In this document: piece by piece, positions 26,001-37,100 of the stretch | Position numbering within the stretch: the first letter of the stretch is position 1 | How the letters are laid out: each line of letters starts with the position of its first letter | From: Theristus sp. LFF4_11 | Taxonomy: Eukaryota; Nematoda; Chromadorea; Monhysterida; Xyalidae | Direction of reading: 5' to 3' | DNA length: 64,000 bases | Assembly: GCA_030248135.1 (NCBI GenBank) | Contig: JASANC010001134.1 | Coordinates: forward strand, 1-64,000 | Made by a program: the position numbers and the translations under genes | Notes under the pieces: model-generated | The model's input: only the letters and a program-made list of their open reading frames with translations | Databases searched by the model: none | What the model was told of the DNA's origin: nothing

Positions 26001-29000
26001 CCACACTGAATTCTCGTGGCTGTTCACCATGAAAAAACGAGCGGTTTTAGAGCAAATGACTTTACATCGATCCGAGTAAATCCACAACACACACAAACCT
26101 GGCCGTTGTATAATCGACGTCCAGCATCGGTTGCGTCTGATTGTAGATCTTCAGGTTGTACTTTTTGTCGAAATACTCGTTGAACGTCTCGTAGGTGTTG
26201 TCGGGAAACGGTGAGCCCGGGTGCATGTCGTGCAACACCTGTGCCACGTAGTAGTAGTTCGGCTGTTCACGGTTGCGATACCACGGCAGCACGATCGCGT
26301 CCGAAAACCTGCAACACACGTGAGGTGACAGCGTGACACGAACGTTGATTCAAATGATGATTCAAATATTATTCTTCCTGATTGGTTTTGCTGTGCAAAC
26401 ACTCAATGAGTTCTATTCAAACGCATCTAATTCGCTAGTCCGGTAGTCGTGGAAATGTGATTTCTACTTGTTCTTCCAATATCGTTCTAAAACGTGCGTG
26501 ATTTTTGCTTAAAAGTCATGGTGCACCTTAATTCAAGGAAACCTTTCAAATTCACAAAAAAAATGCTCACGCTGATTCGTCGAATTGAAACCGCATTCTC
26601 TCCTGTTCAGTCGGTTTACGCGGCAACACATCAAACAGCCCCAAACATTTGGTCATCAGCATCTGGTCGATCATATAGCGGTTGTCAACTGGATCTGAAA
26701 ATACGACACTCTTTCGCAAACGGGTGAACATTAATTTGGGCCATGTTTCATAAAAAAAGTCGTCTAGTAGGGTGCCTTTCTTTATTTTTATTTTTCAAGT
26801 GCGTCTAGCGCGACGCGATACCACCAAGGCCACGAGGGTGACAATGACTTCTCTAAACACAGCCCATAGAACTAAAATTAAACGAACAATGGAAATATTG
26901 TGCATATATGACCAATCAGTGCGTGTTTTCTATTCGAATCGAATGCAGCGAATCAGCGGAACAACTACCAGCTCCCACAGGCCACAAACCACACGTACCT
27001 TTCAACAGCACAACCACCAGTGGCGAAAATACAGCATTCGGGGGGTCATACCTACAATAGAACAGTGAAACTTTACTCGAAAATAAATCGACGGAAAATG
27101 AATATAAAATTCGAAAATTCGAAAATTTACGCGCATACAAAGTGCTAAAAGACACCCAAAACAAAAATGCATATATGGAAACTGGGTTTTCACTTTTCAC
27201 ATCGGAAAATTATATTGGTGGCCGTGGCGTGAAGAAGTTACTCATTTTACTTTTGTTGAACTTGATGTTCAAGGACGGCTGCCAGCAAAATTTACATTAA
27301 AACGCATGTTTTGTATTTGTGGAGTCGAAATTGACTGAAAGCATCCCAGGCAGGCTAAAATTTCTCCATGCAGGTAGGAATTTGGAGCTACGTTTTATGG
27401 AGCTACGGTGCAGGGGTTATGCTTTTTACTGAAATAAACCGTGCCAACCGCATGTACTCTTCGGCTTTGTCGAGACGGAGGATTTCACCGAAGATGTGCT
27501 CGTGGATGCGCACGGAGTCGTTGAGCAGCTGCGGGTGAACGGCGAGCCGATGCGGCAGCGTGCTGAACGTCACCGCGAGCTCGCCCTGGCGGCTGTACAC
27601 CGGGAATTCAGGGATCTGCAACAAAAAACACTGTGAACACCCGCGATGAAGAACCATTCTGCCGTGCAGTTGACCTGTACAACACCGGCAATTTGTGTAC
27701 TCTCGGAATAGCGTGTTGTCAAAAGCATGAGATGCTAAAAACTAAACAAATAACAAAAGAAAACCGATTTTCAAAATCCAAGAGTGGAACACCTTTGGCA
27801 GCGGTTTCTGTGAGAGCAGCGCGAACACTCGATTCGAGTCTGCCGGATTTTTGCACTCGCGATTCTTCGGATTCGCCAGATCGGTGGCGGGCGCTTTCAG
27901 ACGCATGTTGATGACGTGCGCGTAGCAGAGACACTCGGGCGATGGAATTTCGTCCGTCATCGCGTCTGCCACCGGAAACGCGTCCGTCAGCGCGTCTGCC
28001 ACCTAAAGCGCCATTCATGAAGCAGAACATAGTGACCCGCAGCTGTAGCTACGCGTCACAAACGGTTGCTTTATGAATGCCATTTAAATTGGGAACATTA
28101 TCGGTGGCGTAGCAAAGAAAGACAAATGCTATTTGATTGATTTTCAGAATCTAGCCCTAGTTCACGCACTAATCTGTTGTCTCCAGTAAGCCCATCCAAC
28201 TAAACCCCAAAAACACATTTTTCTTTTCCTGCCGTTCAGTAATGAACCAATTGCTACACACACCGTCCGCATCCTATTATTCAATGATAAACCTTACTCC
28301 AAAGCTGCGTGCTCGTTCATTTTGAATGGCTCAACCAATGCGAGTTTTCTGTGGCTTCTTTTCAAAAACGATGAGCCATTAGATCAATGAATGGGATTAT
28401 GAGCACACAAAGCCACTGACTAATTACCAATGACAGTCTTCCCCAATACATAACAAATCCAAAACTGCCAGCGACCTTCTTCTCGTAGGTCTGTTTGCGG
28501 CGCGATGAGCCGGCACGCGCGCGTTGGTTCGGCGCCCAATGTTCAACGGTGTCGTCGCCCAATATTTGCGCCAATTTTGCGACCGATTCCTTGCCGACTG
28601 GCAACAAGTGATCGTTCAGCTCCTGGCGCTTATGCAGCTCTTCGCAGACCTGCACAGCACAGCCGGCGGTGTGGTTTGGATGTTCATCGGGGGTAAGCAC
28701 ACTTGGTATAAAGCATGAATGAATGCAAACGGTGGTGGTGGTACACCACCATGAAAACTGTGCACACACTCTGATCAGATCAGAATCATTAAACGAAGAT
28801 GAAACTACTCCAAATAGAACCGGAACAGTTGCGAATGTTCGGCTGCACACTCACGAAGGTGCAGGTTATTATTCTTTTCAGTAAGCCACTCACGCCCCCG
28901 TTTTTCAGCCCCCCCCCCGCACGACACACTTATGGTTTTTGTGAGGCCCCACTGCCCCATTCACACCTCAAACGTATTGTTTTTTTCTAATTCTGAAAAC

Positions 29001-32000
29001 AAGTCACTCTTCTGCCAGAACCGACCTTCAGAGCAACGGCCATTTTCGCCAGCCGCTGATTGCGCATCACCGGACCCTGAAATTGAATGTTCAAATACAA
29101 ATCCCTCGGAACGAATTTTGCAGTCACAAAAGTTCCACATCCTAAAAACGTACCGTAATTTCCTGTTTCACCGGCGAATTGATAGGCAACCTCAATTTCG
29201 CCTGATACATCAGCAGTCCATCAGTGGAGGGCACCAACGACACGTCGCAGTGCGGCACGAGGCGTGTGAAGATGTCGCTTGGCAGTTTCGAACAGTAGCT
29301 GAGCGTTTTGTGACCAAATAGAATAACAAATTCCATGTCCGAATTTTGAAATTTCAGTATCAGCGCAACACCTTTCAAAGCGTTACAAATAAAATTACAA
29401 TTCAGGCAACGACAAAGACGAATGCAGCCATTATTTGATTGTAAAGCAGATTAGCAAGAAGCGAAATCTGACCGATTAACGAGCGCAATGGCAGTTTTCA
29501 TGGAGACCTGCGGCTGGAATTCGACGGCGGTGCCCTCCGGCAGTTTCGGCTTGTACGGGGGCATCACGGTGTCCAGGTCGATGTCGCCGAGCTCGTCGTT
29601 CTCCTCGCTCGGTGGCACACGCGAATGACACCGACTCAGGAGGATCTGCGTGATTTCAGACAAAAATCGTTATTTTGCAAAGAATCTGAGCGATTTGCAG
29701 CAAAAAGTGTTGAGTTTTTGGACATGACAATGCTGATTGGCTGCGTGCAAGAGCAGCTTTACATTGTTGTGGCGTATTTACGTTTGTTCTCTGTTTTCTG
29801 TTTGTTTGGTCTGCAACTGCATAACTAACTACTTTATACATTTGTTCCTCACATCTGCTGCACTGCAGTGCTCCGTAAAACTGCTGAGTTGAACTGGACT
29901 GGAATCTATAAGGATAGGATGTAGCCATCCAGCCGGAACGTTCTTGATTTGAATTTCTTAAACCACTAAGCTCACCTTCTCAATTTCCTGGAAATCCTTG
30001 AGCTCGCCCATGAACTCTTCGTGTTCGGTTTTGTCGACCAACATCGCGTAAATGCTGCCCTCTTTTCGCGCACGACCTAAACAATCGTAAATTTTTCAAA
30101 GCTTTATCACGACATCGACGCGATACGCTGCGATTCGTTGCCTACTAACCAAAACACGAATGCTTGCCCATTTACCTTTCGACTGAATGTAGGCGCGGTA
30201 TTCTTTCGGTCGATCATAGCGCACAACGAGATTGCATCGTTTTACGTCCACGCCCTCCTCGAGCACACTGGTCGCGATCAGCAGGTTCAGTTCGTTTTTT
30301 CGGAATCTTCGCAGGACCTGTGATGAAAAACAGAGTTGTACTTGCTTATTGCCAAAACAGTTTTCTTACGGAACTCGATTGAAGGAAGAAGCCACGAGTA
30401 CGAGAACGACAACGAAAGGCCAACCTGTTCCTGGCGCTTGTGCAAGCTCTGCTGTTCGTTGACATCCTTCATGTTGTACGTGTTGTAGCCGATCATGAAA
30501 TCCACTTTCAGAAAGTCAAGCGGTTTGTACACTTTTGAAATGTGCTCCATCAGCTTCTGAAATAAAGAGAAAAGGCAAAACGTTGTTTTGACAGTAGTCT
30601 ACCAATACGACCGCCTGTGTCACTGTCATCTCTGCGAACTAAACGAAGTACTGCATTCAATTTAGCAGCTTTCACAACAGCGACCAATCAATAAGTTTGA
30701 AAGAAGCAAGACAAAACAACGGGCTGAACTGCGTAGCACCGGCATTCGTTCTGAAGGCAGCAAAAATGTCTCGCTCGTTATCCACTCTGGCTGACGCCAA
30801 ATCGAGGCAACACCTTTCCTCAAGTGCAATCAACTGCCAAAACTCGCACCTTCAACACCCACGCGGCGTATCTCTGCTCAACGAACACAATACCCGCCAA
30901 TGCCTCATCGCCACCGCCAAGTTTCGCGCGCGTTTCCGGTCGAAAGCGTTGCAAGATCTTGCACAGCATTTGCACCTGAAAATGTTTTTTTTTTCTGCAA
31001 TCGAAAACAGCTCGGTGAAAAACAGCCAGCGCTAACTGCCGATATTTGCTTTGATAACATCGACTGGTGACTGGTGACATAATAAAGAGGGCGGTAGATG
31101 TTTTGTTGAACAAGAAAAGCTAAGCGCTGAGTTTCCTAAGCGCACCTTCGTCGGCAGTATCGATATGAGACCATCGAAGTCACGCTGCACGACTTTCGCC
31201 CGTTCGCCGAGCAGCTTATTCGACAGACGCATGTAGCTGAGACCGAGATCAAGAAACATCTGATACAACTCCGTGGTGAGCGCCACTTTGCGCAGCTTCG
31301 CGATTTGACGCTCCCATTCGAGTGACGTCTGAAAAGTGAAAGATTTTCAAAATCCGTAATCCCAATTCCCATCCCAAAACCAACCTTCCAGCCGCACCAC
31401 GGTCCCAACTGCGTGAGGATGGCAATGGTTCGTCTGAGGGCGTCAATCAGTGGCTTTGTTGGGTCAATGTCGAGATCCTTGTCGAAGTGAGCGTCCTGAC
31501 AGAATGCCAGCGCACCTTGCAGCATCGTGGTCACCTGAAAATATAAAAACACCAGTCGACACGCACTTTTATTTGGATTTTCTGTCACATGATCAGATCG
31601 TCATCCACAGTTCGTCGGTGAATAACGTTCGCACTATTCGTACTAGTAACAAACAAAAACACTGAATCTAACAACAAAGTTCACAATAAATTGACCGACT
31701 GCCTCACTAGAAAGATGTAGAGCCAACAGACAACCAAACCAAAAAAAAAGTTTTGCAAAAATCGCATGAAATTGTGCGACTTCAGAAAACACACCGTTGA
31801 CGAACGGAACAAAATCTCAAATACAAAAGATAGTATTTTTTTCAAAATTCCGGATAATGTGGCGACCTTGAGAACAATCGGATCGTCTTGCGGCCGATAA
31901 TCGTCGCACGGCACCACTATGATCTTTGGCTTTGCACCGTGCCTCGCGACCGTCGTCAAGTCGCTTGCAGTCTCAATGCCACTGCACATCGCCTGCTCCA

Positions 32001-33440
32001 GTTCGAACATCAGTGATTCCAACTTTTTCGGTTTCGTTTTCGCGCTAATCACTGACGCCGTGAGACCAAGGATGCGGGGGCGTTCTGGCGGGATGAGAAG
32101 TTGCAGTGAGAACGGATGGCATGATTGCATACAATATTACTGTTGGGTCCACAGCCAACAGTGTTCCATTCCACCACATGAAACTGACATTTGCGATGCT
32201 GATTTGATTGTTATTTGTTGTAAATTGCATTTTGGAAACACAAGAGAAGCCTACAAAAAAAGACAAGAAAGAACTCCGTTCAATGGTCAAACATAAAAAA
32301 CCGTGAAACTGAACTAATAATGAGCACCGCCTGAACACATGGTCACTGACCGGTTTGGCTGAGCGCCGTGTACTTCGCCATGATCTGCCTGTAGGCGTGC
32401 GACTTGCCGAGCGCATGGTGGCACTCGTCAAAGACGATCACAGAGGCACGCGAGAAATGGAACATTCCATGGTTGAGCATGTCCAGGAACACCTGCGCCG
32501 TCATCACCATCACCTGAATGGAGCTCTCTGCTGCAAGTCTGGTACAAATGCAGTGAAGTTCAGTTGCACGAGAAAAGTTTCACCATTGAATCATGAACAA
32601 AATTCTCATCTCAAAATCACAGAGGCATGTCACTCACTGAAACATGAAGTCTCATCTGATGACTTCATATGAATGAACAACGACAACACCCTGCTCCACC
32701 TGATACTGGCGCATCTGCTGCAGCCATTTGTCGTCGCCCCACAGATCAACGTTCATGCGGCCGTGGTAGGTGCCGACCGTGAGATCCGTGTGCACGCGAA
32801 TCGACGCCGCCTGTTGCTCGACGAGGGCGACTGAAGGGACAAAGAACAGTGAAATTAGGAGTGCTGAATCGAATGAACATTGTCCGTATTTCATGGAGTC
32901 TCGTGCTGTCTGACTGTGAATCGTGCTGTGAACTGCGTGCGATCAAACTAGCTAGAAAATTGATAGACCTGGTCGGCGTTTCACCACAAACATTTTCGTT
33001 CAAGATATTTGGATGGGTTGAAGAAACTCATTCATTTGTCATAAATTGACAGTGAAATGGTCTGTCAAAAATTGGCCGCCCCGCGCTGATCATCTGCCGC
33101 AACTTCACAACAAATGCAAGCCAAGCCAATTAACCTTTGTCGACGAGAAAGAACGATCTTTTGGCGCCGTCGTCATACGATCCGCGCACCTCATCAGCCA
33201 TCTCTTTGATCAGCATGACCGCGATGAACGTCTTGCCGGTGCCGGTGCCGAGCGGCACAATGATGTTACGCTCTTTCGCTTTGTCCACCAACTCTGTCTG
33301 AACAGTTCTGACGTTTCGAAATATGCTGGCGACGGGCAACAAAAGAACCTGACATAATCAATCTCAAACATAACTCCAACAACCTGATACGTTCGCGGTG
33401 TGAAGTCATCTTTGTCCGGTTCCGGTAATCTGATTCCCAT
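14077..33440 (-). CDS. dcr-1: Dicer endoribonuclease
   Basis: Dicer cuts long dsRNA and pre-miRNA hairpins into ~22-nt duplexes for Argonaute. Reading leftward from ATG at 33438-33440: helicase motif [10 protein letters not shown] (33.2 kb), DECH box FDECHH (32.4 kb), motif VI QSKGRAR split between exons (30.2/30.07 kb), the Dicer dimerisation domain (29.0-29.5 kb), PAZ with [10 protein letters not shown] and LDVDYTTAR (26.1-26.3 kb), RNase IIIa with [11 protein letters not shown] (20.1 kb) and [12 protein letters not shown] (18.6 kb), RNase IIIb with [11 protein letters not shown] (17.6 kb) and [10 protein letters not shown] (16.4 kb), a dsRBD (14.44-14.64 kb) and an acidic C terminus ending DDEDVD (stop 14077-14079). 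The acidic catalytic residues of both RNase III domains are present. All junctions from 33440 to 26099, and most later ones, keep phase. The linker between PAZ and RNase IIIa is long, with Thr/Ala-rich low complexity near 23.1 kb; its exon limits are my least certain. Estimated length about 2,000 aa, near the family norm. Start choice: it gives the usual short lead into the helicase. Confidence 0.95.
15104..16244. mobile_element. hAT-like non-autonomous DNA transposon in a Dicer intron
   Basis: An 8-bp duplication GGTGGAGC flanks the element at 15104-15111 and 16237-16244. The element itself (15112-16236, 1,125 bp) starts CTAGGTTTTTTTTTC and, read from the other side, starts CTGGTTTTTTTTTGC. 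Both ends continue with GTCGG and then the repeated unit TTTCTGCAAATTGCAGAAA or close variants, giving imperfect terminal inverted repeats of about 70-90 bp. Eight-bp duplications and CTAG/CTGG-type ends fit hAT elements. I see no transposase; open frames inside are short. It lies in the intron between the RNase IIIb and dsRBD exons, so it is removed by splicing. Confidence 0.75.
19392..19510. repeat. foldback element, family 1, with near-perfect hairpin
   Basis: The ends are CTAGCTGA and TCAGCTAG. Inside, 19428-19450 pairs with 19468-19490 over 23 bp with one A-C mismatch, around a 17-base loop. The related copy at 22521-22658 shares the ends and the loop core (ACTCCGC). It lies in a Dicer intron and would be present in the pre-mRNA. 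It is the size of a miniature inverted-repeat transposon, but the core stem is also pre-miRNA-sized. Confidence 0.7.
20905..20980. repeat. short inverted repeat with CTGATTGG ends
   Basis: CTGATTGG at 20908 and CCAATCAG at 20968 face each other, with flanking GCAC and GTGC adding to the pairing. It probably belongs with foldback family 1, although the middle does not obviously match. It lies in a Dicer intron. Confidence 0.4.
21402..21864 (+). mobile_element. C-rich TA-flanked MITE, copy B (complete)
   Basis: A 463-bp element flanked by TA on each side (21400-21401 and 21865-21866). It starts CCGTATTACCCCCATTAAAC and ends GGGGGTAATACGG, so the ends are inverted repeats; both subterminal regions carry C runs of 7-14 and a five-C/five-G palindrome. 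The non-repetitive core matches copies A and C. An apparent minus-strand frame is shared with copy A, but its Gly-rich end is only the translation of the C runs. It lies in a Dicer intron. TA flanks are typical of Tc1/mariner-type insertion; the family is not one I recognise. Confidence 0.85.
21954..22012. repeat. 15-bp perfect hairpin in a Dicer intron
   Basis: TCTGCAGTTTGTCAA at 21954-21968 is the exact reverse complement of 21998-22012, with a 29-base loop. It starts 90 bp beyond the right end of C-rich copy B. Confidence 0.6.
22521..22658. repeat. foldback element, family 1, second copy
   Basis: The left end CTAGCTGATTGGTTG pairs with the right end CAACCAATCAGCTAA at 14 of 15 positions. 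The centre (GACTCCGCCTCCGCAACA) and the AATGCATGCATCAC segment match the element at 19392-19510. It is in a Dicer intron. The stem is less perfect than in the first copy. Confidence 0.65.
24956..25098. repeat. foldback element, family 2, next to a Dicer splice donor
   Basis: CAAAGCTGCGTTC at 24956-24968 is the exact reverse complement of 25086-25098. Internal pieces (CTGATTTTT and AAAATCAG) can also pair. A second copy near 28299 shares CCAAAGCTGCG and GAATGGCTYAACCAAT. The right arm lies at or just after the 3' end of the exon encoding [11 protein letters not shown]. Confidence 0.55.
28299..28416. repeat. foldback element, family 2, second copy (degenerate)
   Basis: It begins CCAAAGCTGCGTGCTCGTTC and carries GAATGGCTCAACCAAT, both shared with the 24956 copy. 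On the right, ATGAGCCATT and GAGCACACAAAGC give imperfect inverted partners. It lies in a Dicer intron upstream of the PAZ exons. Confidence 0.45.
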
Positions 33441-34108
33441 GTTTCTCTGTTCAAGCGGTGCTGTCGTTGTTTTTTTTGGTTAATTTACTTGTTGCTGTTT
33501 GTTGCTTTGCTCTTCTCCTATTTTACTTGCCACACTTCACCATTCACCACCTTTTGCTGGAATTTTGTTGATTTGGCCCTTAAAATTGACAAAAACTTGC
33601 ATGAAAATTATCCTCCGATCTCAATTTGGACGGACTGCTCGAATTTTGCTGTTTTGGCTCTTAAAATTGGCAAAAACTTTCATGAAAATTTTCCTCCGAC
33701 GTCAATTTGGACACAGACCTACCTTTTGCAGCATGTGGATCCAAACCTTGGTCGTGTTTCTCGTTCCAAATGATTTTTCTGTGTTCCATATAGAGATGTC
33801 AAGAAAAAAAATTCTATTTTTTTTTCTTTAAAAAAAAAATTTTTTTTTAATTTTTTTTTAATGAAAGTTGTTCAGAATTTTTCAGGGAGTCCGAATATCA
33901 TTATCTGAGGAGCCACCGACTTACCATATGACCCCCACTCACACAATTTTTATCGGGTCGGGAAAATTTTCCAAAAAATTTTCTGGAAAAACTGCCGCAA
34001 AATTTCAAAATTTTTTTGGTGCCATCTCCAGTAACGCCCCGCGTTGTCTCGTCCCGCTCCCGCAGCCCCCTTCAACGCGAAATCCAATTCTTCGAACAGA
34101 AAACAACA
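33441..34108. promoter_or_regulatory. candidate bidirectional promoter of Dicer and Importin-9
   Basis: The two start codons face away from each other across 668 bp, so promoters and 5' UTRs of both genes must fit here unless there are distant 5' exons. The gap holds an imperfect tandem duplication with 81-bp spacing (33556-33636 and 33637-33717; both copies contain CTTAAAATTG, GAAAATT and CCTCCGA) and long A/T runs at 33808-33862. No TATA box is obvious. Confidence 0.55.
33556..33717. repeat. 81-bp imperfect tandem duplication in the shared promoter
   Basis: The units start at GCTGGAATTTTG (33556) and GCTCGAATTTTG (33637) and run without insertions through CAATTTGGAC. They differ at roughly one base in eight. 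The repeat is not similar to anything else I saw in the window. Confidence 0.75.
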
Positions 34109-37100
34109 ATGGCGAATACGAACATTGACAAAGTGATCACATTGCTGCTGTCGACTGAGCAAACGGTGCGACAAAATGCTGAGGACATCTTGAAATCCGC
34201 AGAACGATCCGACGGTGGTTTGTCACGTTTTTTTCTGTTTTTTGTTCTGCTTGGATGTTCATTGTGCTCGTCAAGAACAGGATTTGTGTTTCTGCAGAAT
34301 ATGCGTGCCGACTTTGTGTAATTTTAAAAGACACTTCAAAAGAGATCGCGATACGTCAAATGGCTGCTGTGCTTCTGAAGCAGTACATCGGCAACCATTG
34401 GTTGAATTCAAATCTTGTTGCTGAACCGGTGTGGACAACGTTTTGCATTTTTCTCAATTCGTTTTGCGTTGATGTCAAGCATTTCGATCAACAAATTCCG
34501 CGTTGTTCAGACAAAAACGCTCGTTCGCCAGCAACTGCCACCGTTGTTGGCCGATCCAACACGCGCCATTCGGGTTGCGTCTGCGTACGCTTTAGCAGCG
34601 GTCTGTTTAATTGTTTTTTGAACAAAGACGAAAAATATGGAATTTGATAGCGAATAAATTGACCGAGGAATCATTTGTGTTTGCAGGTTGGCCGTTTGGA
34701 CTGGCCGACGCCGTGGCATAGTTTCGTTGCAGAACTGGTGCATGCGGTCCGTCAAGCAGCATTCACGCACGGCGCGTTGGTCACGCTGCACGGTCAGCAG
34801 AAACGGCATTTTTTCAATTTTGCTTCACTTTGCAGTTTGCACACACTTTCACGTCATTTATTTTCGTTGTCAATCACGCGTTTCTGATTTTGCGTTGGAG
34901 GAAACCCTTTACCACCGTTACCTGAAAAAACCATGGTGTATAAAAACACCATGAGATAACAAAACCATGTGTATATTTTAACCACCAAAATCCTGGAAAC
35001 TGAAAAGCTAAATAAACCATGGTGTAAAAAAACACCATGATTTTTTAAATGGCTGTATTCGACGTTTAAAGGCTGCCAGCAGTGAGATTTAGCACTAAAA
35101 TAAAAAAACGGCATTGATTTATGATCGTCAACTCCAGAAAAGCGAATGACACTTCCTTTTTTGTTTTTTTAAGAGCCATGTATATGGGCGTCGAAGGGCT
35201 GGTTAACTGTTTTTGGTGTTGTGTGTTTTTTAAGAAATTTTTCATTGCACACGAAACAATGTTGAATAAAACAAAAACCAACCACAAATAACACATGGTC
35301 GTTTTTCGGATGCTCTGCTGAATTGATTGAGCCGTCGATCGTCGAAATCGGCTGAGGAAATTGTGATCTGGGCGACCTGACCAATTCAACGATGACAACC
35401 ACATTCATTTGTGGTCATTTCAATTTGTTTTCATCAAATCTGATTCAATTTTCGCCCACATATGTCGTTTCCATGTGATTTTCAGTAGAATTAATAATTG
35501 TGGTGTTTTTATGTGCATGGTGTTTTTAGCATTTCCCATTTTGAAAAATACCATGGTGTTTTTATACACATGGTTTTTATATCGCATGGTGTTTTTTTAC
35601 ACCATGGTGTTTTTTTACGCACCCACCTTTGACCACCTTTTGGCTTTTTATCATGCGGTGATTGATGCTTGATCATGTATCTTGTTTGTCCACAGTCTGT
35701 GTGTCTCAAACAACCCATTAGCTTCCAACTTAGGAAATTTACCATTTTGCGTGAGTTATTCACTTGAGCGTCATTTTTTTAATTTTTTTTGCCGTCACAG
35801 ATTTCGTGCCAGACGACGCCTCGCTTGACAAAGCGAACTGTCTGATATCGCTGCTGTTGCCTTCACTTTTGTCACTTCTGTCCGAACAGCAAAGCTCGAT
35901 GGTTGCAAGCGAGTGGCCGACCGAGTTCAGTGGGCTGGTCTTTGATGTGCTGCTAAAACTGGTGAAATTGGCGCTGAATGGAAGTGATGCGTCAAGGGTA
36001 AGAGCAAATTTTAGGCATTTTTAATAAAAAAACTTGCGATTTCGACAAACTGTTTTCCGAAAACATCCAAAAAATGGAGCTTCATGAAATGCAATTTCAC
36101 AATATGGCAAACTGGCCAGCTTGGTCAATTCAAGTGCTATTAATCGTGCACAACCAACCCTTCAAATTGCAGTGTGCTTCAAAACGGCTGCTGTCGAGCT
36201 ACATTGCGGGTATTTGTGATATTTTGATGTTTCGTTTGAGTCAACCGACCAATCCCGCTCTTCTCCCTACGATTTTACAGGTTTGCTTTTTTGGCATCGA
36301 CAATTCTCAAATAAATCATGTTTAGCAAAGGTTTTTCGCGATTACAGATTCTTTCGCAGTTGTGTGAACGATTTTCGCGACAGATCGCAACCACTTGTGG
36401 GCCGCAATTAATCCGATCCACCGTGCATTTACTGCAGCAGGAAGCGCAGAGGTTCGTTCATCAGAGGAAGCACCGCCTCTTTTCACAACTTGCAATTTCA
36501 ACAGATTTCTTTTTCAATTTCAACAAAAAATTCAGTTTCGTTGCGTCTGCGAACGAGCCTGGTAAACAGCGAATGGACGACAATAACAGTGAGCTGGAAA
36601 CTGAGGTCGAGCCGGCTGACTCCGATTCAATCGGTTTGCCACTTGACAATCTGGAAAGGCAAACGGCAGTTATTTGTTCAGTTTTGGGTACAATCATCAT
36701 TTTTTCTGTCTTTTCCAGTTGGCACCGAAGACCCGCAACAGCTACTGCTCGCTTGTGAACTCTGTGAACTGTTTGCTTCATTGGCCGCATTGCGTTCGTT
36801 CGATGGTGTCCTGAAACCGCGACTTTCTGATGTTCTCTCTGCAGCGCTGCAGCTCATGGTGATTGAGCGGGAGAAAGTAGGCTGGCTTTTTGATTTCATT
36901 TGATTTTTTTTGTTTTAGAATTTAGAATTTGAAAGTTTCGAAATTTGTGAATTTATTTTTTCTAGCGAGTTTAGGACACGTGGGTTTATTCAAAAGTTCA
37001 TAAAACCAATCACGTTTTCAGGAACGAGCATGGCTGAAGTCAGTGGAGCAGTTTGTTGCTGATGAAGATGAAGATGCGATCGTGGAGGACAGGAGGACAT

